NCBI RefSeq assembly: GCF_003481705.1
Contig: NZ_QULN01000001.1
Location: 310,001 to 374,000 of the forward strand
Direction of reading: 5' to 3'
Origin: Butyricicoccus sp. OM04-18BH
GTDB taxonomy: Bacteria > Bacillota > Clostridia > Oscillospirales > Butyricicoccaceae
DNA: 64,000 nucleotides
Shown: positions 24,418-33,133 of the stretch, in pieces
Layout: each line of letters begins with the position of its first letter
Position numbering within the stretch: the first letter of the stretch is position 1
Position numbers and translations under genes: made by a program
Notes under the pieces: model-generated
Told to the model about the DNA's origin: nothing
The model's database searches: none
What the model saw: the letters and a program-made list of their open reading frames with translations, nothing else

Positions 24418-24770
24418 ACTACCTTAACGCATTCTGGGTCGGCGGCGCAATCTGCGCGATCTGTCAGATCTTCATCGACCGCACCAAACTGACACCCGCC
24501 CGTATTCTGGTGTCGCTCGTCGTGCTCGGCGTATTTCTGCAGGCCATCGGCGTCTATCAGCCGCTTGTCGACTATGCCGGAGCCGGCGCAACCGTCCCCC
24601 TGCTCGGGTTCGGTTACTCGCTCGCCAAGGGCGTGGCCAAGGCGGTCGCGGAGAGCGGACTCATCGGCGTGTTTACCGGCGGCGTAACCGGCGCGGCCGG
24701 CGGCATCGCCGCCGCCATCACCTTCGGCTGTCTGTTCGCGCTGATCGCGAAACCGAAATCTAAAAGCTGA
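24414..24770 (+). CDS. spoVAE: Stage V sporulation protein AE (SpoVAE)
   Basis: 118 residues, starting in an ATGA overlap with spoVAD and preceded by AAAGGAG. There are three to four hydrophobic segments (FWVGGAICAICQIFIDRTKLTPARILV, VFLQAIGVYQPLVDYAGAGATVPLLGFG, GVFTGGVTGAAGGIAAAITFG). SpoVAE is a membrane part of the SpoVA channel that moves dipicolinic acid into the forespore. Its expression from the native operon would be cut off while the island sits in spoVAD. Confidence 0.9.
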   Translation: MNYLNAFWVGGAICAICQIFIDRTKLTPARILVSLVVLGVFLQAIGVYQPLVDYAGAGATVPLLGFGYSLAKGVAKAVAESGLIGVFTGGVTGAAGGIAAAITFGCLFALIAKPKSKS

Positions 24771-24812
24771 AAGTCCGGAGAACAGGTTCATTTCCCCTGT
24801 TCTCCGGACTTT
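24770..24812 (+). terminator. Terminator of the spoVA operon
   Basis: AAAGTCCGGAGAACAGG (24770-24786) pairs perfectly with the inverted copy at 24796-24812: a 17-bp stem starting at the spoVAE stop codon, with T-rich sequence after it. Confidence 0.9.
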
Positions 24813-24831
24813 CTATTGCTTTATTTCAACA

Positions 24832-24859
24832 AAAAAGACACCCTGTCGGGTGTCTTTTT
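24832..24859 (-). terminator. Terminator of the rplK-rplA transcript
   Basis: AAAAAGACACCC, loop TGTC, GGGTGTCTTTTT: a perfect 12-bp stem with T-runs both ways, between convergent spoVAE and rplA. Confidence 0.9.
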
Positions 24860-24871
24860 GTTTGTGATCAA

Positions 24872-25567
24872 TTAGCCGATCATCTTAGCGGTGCTTACCT
24901 TGATGCCGGGGCCCATGGTAGAAGCTACGACGCAGGAGCGTACGTACTGGCCCTTTGCAGCAGCCGGCTTAGCCTTGATGATAGCGCCCATCAGTGCGTT
25001 GAAGTTGTCAGTCAGCTTCTCAGCGCCGAAGGATGCCTTGCCGATCGGGCAGTGGATGATGTTGGTCTTGTCGAGACGGTACTCGATCTTACCAGCCTTG
25101 GACTCCTTGACAGCCTTGGTAACGTCCATGGAGACGGTACCAGCCTTCGGGTTCGGCATGAGGCCCTTAGGACCAAGCACGCGGCCCAGACGGCCGACAA
25201 CGCCCATCATGTCCGGAGTAGCGATAACTACGTCGAACTCGAAGAAGTTCTCCTTCTGGATGCGCTCCATCAGGTCCTCTGCGCCTACGATGTCTGCGCC
25301 GGCAGCCAGAGCCTCATCAGCCTTCGGGCCCTTCGCGAAAACAGCTACGCGAACGTTCTTGCCAGTGCCGTGCGGCAGAACGATAGCGCCGCGAACCTGC
25401 TGGTCTGCGTGACGGGAGTCAACGCCAAGCTTTACATGCAGCTCGATGGTCTCATCGAACTTAGCCTTAGCGGTGGAAACAACGGCGGAAAGCGCGTCAG
25501 CCGGCTCGTACTGCTTGCTGCGGTCGATCGTCTTTGCGCTGTCTACATACTTTTTACCTTTATGCAC
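24872..25567 (-). CDS. rplA: 50S ribosomal protein L1
   Basis: 231 residues, full length, from a GTG at 25565-25567 behind [29 protein letters not shown] and the closing SSTMGPG-like region are L1 signatures. L1 forms the mobile stalk near the ribosomal E site and represses its own operon in many bacteria. It follows rplK. Unlike many Firmicutes, rplJ-rplL do not follow; a terminator and the convergent spoVA operon do. Confidence 0.98.
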   Translation of the reverse strand: MHKGKKYVDSAKTIDRSKQYEPADALSAVVSTAKAKFDETIELHVKLGVDSRHADQQVRGAIVLPHGTGKNVRVAVFAKGPKADEALAAGADIVGAEDLMERIQKENFFEFDVVIATPDMMGVVGRLGRVLGPKGLMPNPKAGTVSMDVTKAVKESKAGKIEYRLDKTNIIHCPIGKASFGAEKLTDNFNALMGAIIKAKPAAAKGQYVRSCVVASTMGPGIKVSTAKMIG

Positions 25568-25748
25568 AATAAATCCTCCTTAAGTGGTTAAGCGGGAACT
25601 AAATAACCCTCCCACTGTATGCGGCAGGTAGCCGCAAATGCGTTCAACTAACAAGTAAGGTCTCTCCGGAAAAACACCGCCGGGGCGCGTCATGCGTCTC
25701 GCGCAGAGGCTTCTCCGTTTGCTCGAGAGTCCTTTTCAAAATCGAAGA
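25568..25748 (-). promoter_or_regulatory. rplK-rplA spacer, possible L1 control region
   Basis: This 181-base spacer has short stems (GCGGCTACCTGCCGC, GGGAGGGTT...TTCCCGC) upstream of the rplA binding site. L1 autoregulation at an mRNA site is known for the operon in other bacteria; whether this is such a site is inference. Confidence 0.3.
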
Positions 25749-26174
25749 TTACTCCTCGACGGTGATACCCATCGAACGAGCGGTGCCTGCGATCATGCTC
25801 ATAGCAGCCTCGAGGGATGCAGCATTCAGGTCGGGCATCTTGGTCTCCGCGATCTTCTGGCAGTCAGCCTTGGACAGCTGAGCGACCTTGGTCTTGTTCG
25901 GTACAGCAGAACCGGACTCGATGCCGCATGCCTTCTTGATCAGAACCGGAGCCGGGGGAGTCTTGGTAACGAAGCTGAACGAACGGTCAGCGTAAACGGT
26001 GATGATGACCGGGATGATCATGCCTGCTTCGTTCTTGGTGCGCTCGTTGAATTCCTTGGTGAACGCCATGATGTTGACGCCGTGCTGGCCGAGAGCCGGA
26101 CCTACCGGGGGAGCCGGGGTTGCCTTGCCTGCGGGAATCTGGAGCTTGATATAACCTACTACTTTCTGTGCCAT
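25749..26174 (-). CDS. rplK: 50S ribosomal protein L11
   Basis: 141 residues from the ATG at 26172-26174. [28 protein letters not shown] is the L11 N-terminal signature (methylated, factor-binding). The C-terminal RNA-binding domain ends [15 protein letters not shown]11 forms the base of the GTPase-associated stalk. It lies between nusG and rplA in the usual order. Confidence 0.98.
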   Translation of the reverse strand: MAQKVVGYIKLQIPAGKATPAPPVGPALGQHGVNIMAFTKEFNERTKNEAGMIIPVIITVYADRSFSFVTKTPPAPVLIKKACGIESGSAVPNKTKVAQLSKADCQKIAETKMPDLNAASLEAAMSMIAGTARSMGITVEE

Positions 26175-26311
26175 GTTGAAAGGTTCCTCCTTCAAAAAAT
26201 GTGGTGGCTGGCGAGTGTGCGTTTACACTCTCCCACTCTGGCAGAGAGCCTTTCTCTCTGCGTAAAGCACCTTGCGCGGTGCTGTTTCAGGCTGCGCGGG
26301 GCAGCCGGTAA

Positions 26312-26848
26312 TCACTCGTCGAGTGTTTCGACCTGATCGAGCTCGAGCTCGACCGGGGTCTCGCGGCCGAACATGGAGACGGTAACGTCGACCTTGTTCT
26401 TATCCGGCTCGACCGACGATACTACGCCGATAAAGCCTGCCAGGGGGCCGTCGATAACGCGAACACTGTCGCCGGCGGCATAATTTACTTCGATCTCGCG
26501 CTTCTCAACGCCCATCGCGATGATCTCTTCCTCGGTCAGCGGGATCGGCTTGGAGCCACCCGACTTGTCCTGACCCAGAAAACCGGTACAGCCGCGCGTG
26601 TTGCGCACCAGATACCAGGTCTCGTCGGTCATGACCATCTTGACGAGAACGTAGCCCGGGTAGAGCTTGCGCTCAACCTCGCGGCTCTTTCCGTCCTTTA
26701 CCTCGACGACCTTCTCGGTCGGGATGTTGACGGCGGTGATGAGATCGTGCAGACGGCGGTTTTCGACCGCCTTTTCAATCGAAGAGGCTACCTTGTTTTC
26801 GTAGCCGGAGTATGTGTGTACTACATACCATTTTGCAGCGTCTGCCAT
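26312..26848 (-). CDS. nusG: Transcription termination/antitermination protein NusG
   Basis: 178 residues: an NGN domain (KWYVVHTYSGYENKVAS, GYVLVKMVMTDETWYLVRNTRGCTGF) and a C-terminal KOW domain (GDSVRVIDGPLAGFIGVV). NusG binds RNA polymerase and couples it to Rho or the ribosome. It is 13 bases downstream of secE, the classical secE-nusG pair. Confidence 0.97.
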   Translation of the reverse strand: MADAAKWYVVHTYSGYENKVASSIEKAVENRRLHDLITAVNIPTEKVVEVKDGKSREVERKLYPGYVLVKMVMTDETWYLVRNTRGCTGFLGQDKSGGSKPIPLTEEEIIAMGVEKREIEVNYAAGDSVRVIDGPLAGFIGVVSSVEPDKNKVDVTVSMFGRETPVELELDQVETLDE

Positions 26849-26861
26849 ATTGCCTCCTTAT

Positions 26862-27095
26862 TTAGGCGGCAGCGGTATGCGTAAGCAGCGTCTGGATGCC
26901 AAGACCGAATACGATATCAAGTACCCAGATGAAAATGCCGATGATGATGACGCTTGCCAGAACGACGAGCGTGTTATTGATCGTCTGCTCACGAGTGGGC
27001 CATACGATCTTGCGGCATTCGCTTTTCAGCTCGCGGAACCACTTGCCGATGCGTGCAAAGAGACCGGGTTTTTTCGCCTTGGTTTCTTCAGCCAT
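26862..27095 (-). CDS. secE: Preprotein translocase subunit SecE
   Basis: 77 residues with one C-terminal membrane helix (TLVVLASVIIIGIFIWVLDIVFG) preceded by the conserved WFRELKSECRKIVWPTREQ. SecE clamps the SecY channel, encoded at 61532. It lies between rpmG and nusG. Confidence 0.96.
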   Translation of the reverse strand: MAEETKAKKPGLFARIGKWFRELKSECRKIVWPTREQTINNTLVVLASVIIIGIFIWVLDIVFGLGIQTLLTHTAAA

Positions 27096-27113
27096 GCAGC
27101 TACTTCCTTTCTC

Positions 27114-27263
27114 TTACTTCGTCTCGCGGTGCAGCGTGTGCTTACGGCAGAAACGGCAGTACTTCTTCATTTCCAGACGGTCCGGATCGTTCTTCTTGTT
27201 CTTCATTGTGTCATAGTTTCTCTGCTTGCACTCGGTGCAGGCCAGCGTGATCTTAACGCGCAT
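27114..27263 (-). CDS. rpmG: 50S ribosomal protein L33
   Basis: 49 residues, translated by hand from the ATG at 27261-27263 with AAAGGAGGTG upstream. [17 protein letters not shown] and a late [15 protein letters not shown] give the four Cys of the zinc-binding form. It is the first gene of the rpmG-secE-nusG-rplK-rplA unit. Confidence 0.95.
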   Translation of the reverse strand: MRVKITLACTECKQRNYDTMKNKKNDPDRLEMKKYCRFCRKHTLHRETK

Positions 27264-27413
27264 TGATAACGGCACCTCCTTTAATATTTCGTCCCATCCT
27301 GCACCCCTTTGGTACAGGCGAGGGACACATTGCCTCCCTCTGACAGCATTCTCAGCTCTTTTTCAGACACATGAAAAATGAGCGCAAAAAAAAGAACCTG
27401 CATAGGTGTATTT

Positions 27414-27442
27414 AGTATAGCATGGACACCTCGTGCGGTCAA
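27414..27442 (-). promoter_or_regulatory. Promoter of the rpmG-secE-nusG-rplKA operon
   Basis: On the minus strand TTGACC (27437-27442), 17-base spacer, TATACT (27414-27419). The leader to rpmG is about 145 bases and has no recognised riboswitch. Confidence 0.8.
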
Positions 27443-27482
27443 GTTTTTTTTCGTAAAAAGTGCTGATTTTTTTATTTTTCCA

Positions 27483-27491
27483 TGATATAAT
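27483..27491 (+). promoter_or_regulatory. Extended -10 promoter of ruvX
   Basis: TGATATAAT is a TG-n-TATAAT extended -10, about 54 bases before the ruvX start, in an AT-rich stretch that also serves the divergent rpmG promoter. Confidence 0.55.
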
Positions 27492-27544
27492 CTTTTATAT
27501 CATCACAGGCAGCGCAAAGCTGCCCAAGAAACAGGAGCAGGGAT

Positions 27545-27961
27545 ATGCGTATTTTGGGCATTGATTACGGAGACGCGCGCACAGGGCTTTCGATTTCCGA
27601 TCCGTCGGAATTTCTGGCTGGCTCGCCGAGCGTCATTCATGAATGGAATTATGATAAGCTCGTGGAAAAGCTCGTGGCTTTTATCGAGCAGAATAAGATC
27701 GGCGAGATCGTTCTCGGTCATCCGCTGAACATGGACGGCACGGTAGGACCGCGGGCGGAAAAGTGTCAGGCGCTCGCGAAGGCGCTCGAGGAGCGCACGG
27801 GGCTGACGGTGCATCTCTGGGACGAGCGCCGCACGACGGTCGCGGCGCATGAGATCCTGCATCGCGCGGGGAAAAAGGAAAAAAAGCACCGGGAGAACGT
27901 GGACGCGGTGGCCGCGACGCTGATCCTTCAGGGGTATCTCGACAAAAAGCGCAGAGGTTAA
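27545..27961 (+). CDS. ruvX: Holliday junction resolvase RuvX (YqgF family)
   Basis: 138 residues with the RNase H-like fold: ILGIDYGDARTGLSISD at the start, GEIVLGHPLNMDGTVGPRAEK in the middle and LWDERRTTVAAHE near the end, holding the acidic active-site residues. YqgF is tied to resolution of DNA junctions and to 16S rRNA 5'-end processing. It stands alone, divergent from the ribosomal operon. A structured 630-base spacer follows. Confidence 0.93.
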   Translation: MRILGIDYGDARTGLSISDPSEFLAGSPSVIHEWNYDKLVEKLVAFIEQNKIGEIVLGHPLNMDGTVGPRAEKCQALAKALEERTGLTVHLWDERRTTVAAHEILHRAGKKEKKHRENVDAVAATLILQGYLDKKRRG

Positions 27962-28594
27962 GTTCTTGAGCCTTTTCAAGGCTCGGGGAGATTGCCGCCG
28001 TTCGGCGGCGGAGAGGCCGGTACCCACCGACTGGGGCAAAAGGGGACAGGACACCAAACATGGTTTCCTGTCCCCTCTTGACTCCCCTTACCTTCCTTTG
28101 CGCTGCGACTCCCTTCGGTCGCGCAGCGAAATGCGAGGGGCCCACAGTGACGTCTGGTGCTCCAAGGGTACACCCTTGATGGAAGCGGAGCCTTTCGCAG
28201 CAGAACGCGGCCGCCCTGCACCGTCTGGCCGCGCACTGACAGCGCTGCCAACCACGCAAGCGAAATTCAGGGCAGCTCAGCTGCATATAAGCTGAAAGAC
28301 GCCCGGAACCGAGCCCCCGTAACCCCCGTTTAGACGCGCAACCGAAGGGCGTCGCGTCCAAAGGAAGGTTCGGGGTGTCAAGAGGGGCAAGGAAACCATT
28401 TGGTTGCCTTGCCCCTCTTGCTCCCGTCGGTGAGCACCGACATCTCCGCCGGCAGACGCCGGCACCCCCGGCCGCCGAAGGCGGCCAAATGTGCACGCTC
28501 ACTTCGAGCGTAAAGCAGCCTCCAGCGGCGCACCGCTGTATCGGCGGAAGGTCTGCCGTCAGCAGACGGTAAAATTTTCTTCTGACGTTCTTTC
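27962..28594. repeat. Structured intergenic region with an inverted pair of about 95-bp repeats
   Basis: No gene is supported here. Arms at about 28042-28135 and 28325-28420 are imperfect inverted copies of each other. Each carries its own hairpin (GGGGACAGGA/TCCTGTCCCC at 28042-28075; CAAGAGGGGCAAGG/CCTTGCCCCTCTTG at 28379-28420) and a shared CCCCTCTTGAC and ACCTTCCTTTG. Other hairpins are GAGCC/GGCTC (27968-27984, perhaps the ruvX terminator) and GCCGCCG/CGGCGGC (27994-28009). It resembles a small non-coding intergenic element. Confidence 0.6.
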
Positions 28595-29536
28595 TTAAAG
28601 AACGTAAACCTGCGTCGTCTCGTAGACCTCGTAAACCTTCTTGAGCGATGCCATCTCGGTGCCCGCAAGGCGTGCGCACGCGCGTGCGGTCGCAACCGCA
28701 TACCGCGCCATCTCGTCAAACTTCAGACCCGACTGCATGGAATTCGCGATCGCGCCGACCATTGCGTCGCCGGTGCCTACCGCGCCTTCATCATAGACCT
28801 TCGGATTGGTGTTGACATAAAGCGCCTCGGACTCGTCCTTGGAGACGAGGACCGCGCCCTCCTGGCTCATGGAAACGCAGACCGCGCGCGCGCCCATGTC
28901 GAGCATCTTGCGCGCCGAATGTACCACGACCTCCGGATCTGCGGACGGCTTGTCGCCTACCGCCTCAGCCAGCTCGAAAATGTTCGGCTTGACGAAATCC
29001 GGCTCGCACTGGAGCGCCTCGAGCAGCAGGTCGCCCTGCGCGTCGATGATCAGCTTGCAGCCGTGGCGCTTGATGGTTTTGCACAGCTTGCGGTAGTTCT
29101 TGAGCGGGAAGTCCGGCGGCGTCGAGCCTGCCAGAACGAAAATATTGCCCTCGTCGAGGTAATTCTCCATGCGGTCGATCAGACGCAGGAAATCTGCGTC
29201 GTCCAGCTTGCTGCCCGGCTCGTTTACCTCGGTATGACCGCCCTGTGCGTCAAGGATCTGGGTATTGACGCGAAGCTGACCGGCCACATCGACAAAATCA
29301 TAGTGGATGTCTGCCGCCGTCAGCATGTCCTTCATAACGCGGCCGTTCGTGCCTGCGGTGAAGCCAAGTGCGATGCTGTTGCCGCCCAGCGCCTTGACTG
29401 CGCGGGAAACGTTGATGCCCTTGCCGCCCGGCTCAAGGTGACTCGAGCTCGAACGATTGAGCTTGCCGACCTCAAGCGGATGCTCGATGCGCAGCGTGCG
29501 GTCGAGCGCCGGGTTCAGCGTAATCGTGATAATCAT
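28595..29536 (-). CDS. PfkB-family 1-phosphofructokinase-type sugar kinase
   Basis: 313 residues from the ATG at 29534-29536, with AGGAGGG upstream. ITITLNPALDRTL, LEPGGKGINVSRAVKALGG and the C-terminal GAVGTGDAMVGA (anion hole and catalytic Asp) define the FruK/LacC branch of PfkB kinases. It phosphorylates fructose-1-phosphate or tagatose-6-phosphate with ATP. No PTS or deoR-type regulator gene is next to it, so the substrate stays open. Confidence 0.85.
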   Translation of the reverse strand: MIITITLNPALDRTLRIEHPLEVGKLNRSSSSHLEPGGKGINVSRAVKALGGNSIALGFTAGTNGRVMKDMLTAADIHYDFVDVAGQLRVNTQILDAQGGHTEVNEPGSKLDDADFLRLIDRMENYLDEGNIFVLAGSTPPDFPLKNYRKLCKTIKRHGCKLIIDAQGDLLLEALQCEPDFVKPNIFELAEAVGDKPSADPEVVVHSARKMLDMGARAVCVSMSQEGAVLVSKDESEALYVNTNPKVYDEGAVGTGDAMVGAIANSMQSGLKFDEMARYAVATARACARLAGTEMASLKKVYEVYETTQVYVL

Positions 29537-29703
29537 GGAAACGCCCTCCTGAAATATTTTCCCCATATCGCGGTCTTCACATCATATCCGTGCGAATAAC
29601 CGCGCTCTTCTCTACTGTATATTTTACAAAATCTTATGAATAAAGTAAATGGTTTTTTCCTGATGTTAGACGGAATTAACCGCCCTGTCTCTGTACCCGG
29701 ATT

Positions 29704-29928
29704 TCATTTAAGCCATCCGCTGTCTCCGCACCACGGGCATTCCCACTGTTTGCTCGTGATCTTCGCCTCGGCGCCGCACATCGGGCAGCGCATTTTGCCG
29801 GTCTTAGGCAGCGGTCTCGACTTCGGCGGCTCCTTCGGCGGTTCCTGCTGCCGGCGGTATAGCCGCACGAAAAAGAACGCGCCGAGCAGCAGCACCACGG
29901 CGATCGCCGCGATCTGTTCTTTTGTCAT
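29704..29928 (-). CDS. Small membrane protein with zinc ribbon, 74 residues
   Basis: An N-terminal membrane helix (IAAIAVVLLLGAFFFVRLY) is followed by a Pro-rich linker and a C-terminal ribbon with two CPxCG knuckles (CPMCGAEA, CPWCGDSG). Family and role are unknown. It starts 13 bases after the rlmH stop on the same strand. Confidence 0.75.
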   Translation of the reverse strand: MTKEQIAAIAVVLLLGAFFFVRLYRRQQEPPKEPPKSRPLPKTGKMRCPMCGAEAKITSKQWECPWCGDSGWLK

Positions 29929-29941
29929 GCTGTCCCTCTTC

Positions 29942-30424
29942 TCACTTGTGATACTTGCCGCCCGCTGCGATATTGAGCGCGCGGTATATCTGTTCGAGCA
30001 CCATGACCCGCGCGAGATGATGCGGGAACGTCATGGGCGACATGGACAGCCGCAGCGCGGCCCTCTGCTTGACGCGCTCGGACAGACCGCACGAGCCGCC
30101 GATGAGCAGGCATATCTTGCTTGTCCCCGAGACTGTCAGGCGCGAAAAATAGTCCGCGAGCTGCTCGGAGGACATCGGCTTTCCCTCAACGCACATCGCG
30201 ATGACGGCCGCGCCCGGCCAGATCCTGCTCTCGATGAGCGCAGCCTCGCGGTCGAGCGCCTGCGCGATCTCGCCCTCGGAGGGCGTCTGCGGCAGCCGCT
30301 GCTCGGGCAGCTCGATGATCTCTAATTTACAATATGCGCCGAGGCGCTTCTCGTATTCCTTTACCGCCTGCGCCCAGAACTTTTCTCCGAGCTTGCCGAC
30401 GCAGATCAGCCGGACACCAAGCAT
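29942..30424 (-). CDS. rlmH: 23S rRNA (pseudouridine-1915-N3)-methyltransferase RlmH
   Basis: 160 residues of the SPOUT fold: VRLICVGKLGEKFWAQAVKEYEKRLG at the start, ICLLIGGSCGLSERV for the SAM-binding knot and the C-terminal HLARVMVLEQIYRALNI...GGKYHK signature. RlmH methylates helix 69 of 23S rRNA on intact ribosomes. It overlaps the end of walJ by 19 bases; this pairing is common at Wal loci. Confidence 0.97.
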   Translation of the reverse strand: MLGVRLICVGKLGEKFWAQAVKEYEKRLGAYCKLEIIELPEQRLPQTPSEGEIAQALDREAALIESRIWPGAAVIAMCVEGKPMSSEQLADYFSRLTVSGTSKICLLIGGSCGLSERVKQRAALRLSMSPMTFPHHLARVMVLEQIYRALNIAAGGKYHK

Positions 30425-31218
30425 GCCGCTCCCTCCTCTCCGAGCACGACCGGCGACTCCATGCAGTCGCGCGGCGCGACGCAGACCGTGCAGCCTTCCC
30501 TGCCGCGCAGCGCGTTCTTCGTCTGCTGCAGCGCGAGCGCCGGCATATTGTTCTTCTCGCTCAGATGCGCAAGAACCAGCTTTCGCGTGCCGTTGTCCGC
30601 GAGGAACGCCGCGAAAACCGCGCAGTCCGGGTTGGACAGATGGCCGTTCGGCCCGGCGACGCGCTGCTTGAGCGCATAGGGGTACGGCCCGGCCTGGAGC
30701 ATATGCGGATCGTGATTGCTCTCGAGCACGACGGTCTCGCAGCCGCGCAGCAGCGCCGCCGCGGACTGCGGCACAAAGCCGAGGTCGGTAGCAAAGCCGA
30801 AACGGTGCCTGCCGTTTTCCAGTATGTAGCCCACGCTGTCCGCCGCGTCATGCGGCGTAGCGAACGAGCGGACCGTGGTCTCGCCCACGCGGAAGGCGTC
30901 GCCGCTCTCGAACGCGGTCAGCCGTCCCTCGAACGCCGGCTCCTTCGCGGTCAGCGCCGCCGCCGTGCCGCGCGAGACGAAAACCGGCACCTCGGTCTTT
31001 TTGAGGAACATCGCAAGTCCCTTTACGTGGTCGATGTGCTCGTGCGTGATGATGAGCGCGTCGAGCTCGCCCGGCTTCATGTCGAACGCCGCGAGCGCCG
31101 CTGTGAGCTTGCGGAGCGAAACGCCGACGTCGATCAGCACCGCCGTGCCGTCCGAGACATACAGACCGCAGTTTCCGCTCGATCCGCTCGCGATGCTGTA
31201 ATAAAAATGCTCTGCCAT
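30406..31218 (-). CDS. walJ: MBL-fold metallohydrolase WalJ (YycJ)
   Basis: 270 residues. SGSSGNCGLYV, VLIDVGVS and THEHIDHVKGL (zinc ligands) show the YycJ type of metallo-beta-lactamase fold; VVLESNHD and LAHLSEKNN are later family motifs. YycJ-like enzymes act as DNA exonucleases and belong to walRKHIJ operons. Here walJ is separated from yycI by murA and a small gene. Confidence 0.93.
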   Translation of the reverse strand: MAEHFYYSIASGSSGNCGLYVSDGTAVLIDVGVSLRKLTAALAAFDMKPGELDALIITHEHIDHVKGLAMFLKKTEVPVFVSRGTAAALTAKEPAFEGRLTAFESGDAFRVGETTVRSFATPHDAADSVGYILENGRHRFGFATDLGFVPQSAAALLRGCETVVLESNHDPHMLQAGPYPYALKQRVAGPNGHLSNPDCAVFAAFLADNGTRKLVLAHLSEKNNMPALALQQTKNALRGREGCTVCVAPRDCMESPVVLGEEGAACLVSG

Positions 31219-31231
31219 GGTACTCCTTCCG

Positions 31232-31429
31232 TTATTTCCGGGTATTGCGCACGAAATCCGTGCGCTTCAGCAGGATGGGCGTGACGCGGCCGCGATAGAA
31301 CGAAAACGGCTCCCCGGCGATCTGCTGCTCGTCCGCAAAGATCTGCGCCGCAAACGCGAGAACAGCCTGCACCTCCGCCGGTTCGGCGCGGCGTACGGTG
31401 CACCGCATTTCTCTTTCGCCGTTTGGCAT
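31232..31429 (-). CDS. Hypothetical protein, 65 residues
   Basis: The ATG at 31427-31429 follows GGGGAG. The short basic protein (EMRCTVRRAEPAEVQAVLAFAAQIFADEQ...) has an amphipathic helix and no known domain. It lies between murA and walJ, 13 bases before walJ, so it is probably cotranslated with walJ. Confidence 0.55.
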   Translation of the reverse strand: MPNGEREMRCTVRRAEPAEVQAVLAFAAQIFADEQQIAGEPFSFYRGRVTPILLKRTDFVRNTRK

Positions 31430-31450
31430 CCTGCTTCTCCCCTTATTTTG

Positions 31451-31485
31451 CAAAAAAGGCGAAAGGATTGCCCCCTCCGCCTTTT
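31451..31485 (-). terminator. Terminator after murA
   Basis: On the minus strand AAAAGGCG (31485-31478) pairs with CGCCTTTT (31461-31454), followed by T residues. It would limit readthrough from murA to the walJ genes. Confidence 0.65.
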
Positions 31486-31505
31486 ATTTCGGTTGAAATG
31501 TGCGC

Positions 31506-32807
31506 TTATGCGCGATTTACGCTCTCTGCACCGTCCGGAATTTCGCTGCGGTACATATCAGCGCCGAGCGCTACAAACTTCTCGACGAGCGTTTCATAGC
31601 CGCGCTCAATGTTCTGAACCTGCTCGACCTCGGTCACGCCCTTGGCCGCAAGGCCTGCGATGACCATGGCTGCGCCTGCGCGCAGATCGTGTGCGCGGAC
31701 CGGTGCGCCGTTCAGCTCCTTGACGCCCTCAACGACAGCGATCGCGCCGTCCACATGGATGTTCGCACCCATGCGGCTCAGTTCCTCGGTGTAGCGGTAA
31801 CGGCTGCCCCAGATGCCCTCGGTGATGATGCTCGTGCCCTCTGCGAGGCAGAGCGCGGTCGTCATCTGCGGCTGCATGTCGGTCGGGAAGCCCGGATACG
31901 GCAGCGTCTTGATATTGGTCTTGGTCAGCCTGCCCTCGCGGCGAACGAGCACCGCATCGTCGAACTCGGTGACCTCAACGCTCATCTCGCGCAGCTTTGC
32001 CGTGATGCACTCCAGATGGCGCGGAATGACGTTCTTCACCAGAACCGAACCGCCGCAGGCGGCAGCCGCCGCCATGAAGGTGCCCGCCTCGATCTGGTCC
32101 GGAATGATGGAGTAGCTGCCGCCGTGCAGGCTCTCCACGCCGCGGATCTTGATCACGTCCGTGCCCGCGCCCTTGACATCTGCGCCGAGCGCGTTCAGGA
32201 AGTTCGCCAGATCGACGATATGCGGCTCCTTTGCGCAGTTCTCCATGATAGTCTGACCCTTTGCCAGCACCGCTGCGAGCATGATGTTCATGGTCGCGCC
32301 GACGGTGACAACGTCGAAATAAATATGTGCGCCGTGCAGGCCGTCCTCGGGCGCCTCGACCCGGATGTAACCGCCCTTGGGCAGAGTGACCTTGGCGCCG
32401 AGCGCCTCGAAGCCCTTGATGTGCTGGTCGATCGGACGAACGCCGCCGAAGTTGCAGCCGCCGGGCATCGCTACCTCAGCGAAGCCGTACTTGCCGAGCA
32501 GCACGCCGAGCAGATAGTAGGAGGCGCGCAGCTTGCGCTCGAGCTCGTGCGGCTTGAGCGACGGGTTCTGGGTGTTCTGGATCTCCACAGTCGTGGAATT
32601 GATCAGACGGATCTGTGCGCCGAGCTCGCGCATGATCTCCATCTGGAGCGTCACGTCGATGATCTTCGGCACATTTTCGATGCGAACCGGGCCATCCGCG
32701 AGCAGAGCCGCCGGCACGATGGCCACTGCTGCATTCTTCGCGCCCGAAATCGTTACTTCACCGTTCAGCGTCTTGCCGCCGTTGATTACATATTTGGTCA
32801 AAGTCAA
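31506..32807 (-). CDS. murA: UDP-N-acetylglucosamine 1-carboxyvinyltransferase MurA
   Basis: About 433 residues. The TTG at 32805-32807 lies behind GAGGAG and gives the normal start (LTKYVINGGKTLNGEV); a longer ATG form from 32858 adds 17 atypical residues. ISGAKNAAVAIVPAALL, the active-site Cys in MPGGCNFGGVRPID and a C-terminal RAHDLRAGAAMVIAGL are MurA signatures. It commits UDP-GlcNAc to peptidoglycan synthesis using PEP. A Cys at this position implies fosfomycin sensitivity. Its place inside the Wal locus fits control of wall synthesis. Confidence 0.95.
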   Translation of the reverse strand: MTLTKYVINGGKTLNGEVTISGAKNAAVAIVPAALLADGPVRIENVPKIIDVTLQMEIMRELGAQIRLINSTTVEIQNTQNPSLKPHELERKLRASYYLLGVLLGKYGFAEVAMPGGCNFGGVRPIDQHIKGFEALGAKVTLPKGGYIRVEAPEDGLHGAHIYFDVVTVGATMNIMLAAVLAKGQTIMENCAKEPHIVDLANFLNALGADVKGAGTDVIKIRGVESLHGGSYSIIPDQIEAGTFMAAAAACGGSVLVKNVIPRHLECITAKLREMSVEVTEFDDAVLVRREGRLTKTNIKTLPYPGFPTDMQPQMTTALCLAEGTSIITEGIWGSRYRYTEELSRMGANIHVDGAIAVVEGVKELNGAPVRAHDLRAGAAMVIAGLAAKGVTEVEQVQNIERGYETLVEKFVALGADMYRSEIPDGAESVNRA

Positions 32808-33133
32808 CCTACTCCTCACTGTACTGTCCCACATCCCACGTGGGCGTTTTTCTGACATCCCATTTTATGAAAGCGGACGCTCTTCCGTTCGTCCGCACAG
32901 TTTCCTTGTTCCGCACACAGGCGGAAAATTTTTCCGGCTGCGTTAAAAACGCTTAGCCGCAAAATATCACTCATACATTGTATCACAATTTTGGATAAAA
33001 GAAAGTTTTTTTTCGGCTTTCCCGTCCATATCGCGTTTTTTTGGCGAAATCAACAAATTACACCCCGTTTTCGCGGAGGAATTGCCATGCTCTCCGCCAA
33101 AGCCGGAGGCTGCGCGGCCGCACGGCCTTCTTT

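Noticed and set aside
24770..24871. tRNA gene in the spoVAE-rplA spacer
   Set aside because: The two stems there are perfect terminator hairpins; there is no cloverleaf or T-loop consensus.
27962..28594. Protein-coding frames in the ruvX-PfkB spacer
   Set aside because: The frames are built from palindromic repeats, lack binding sites and do not resemble any family.
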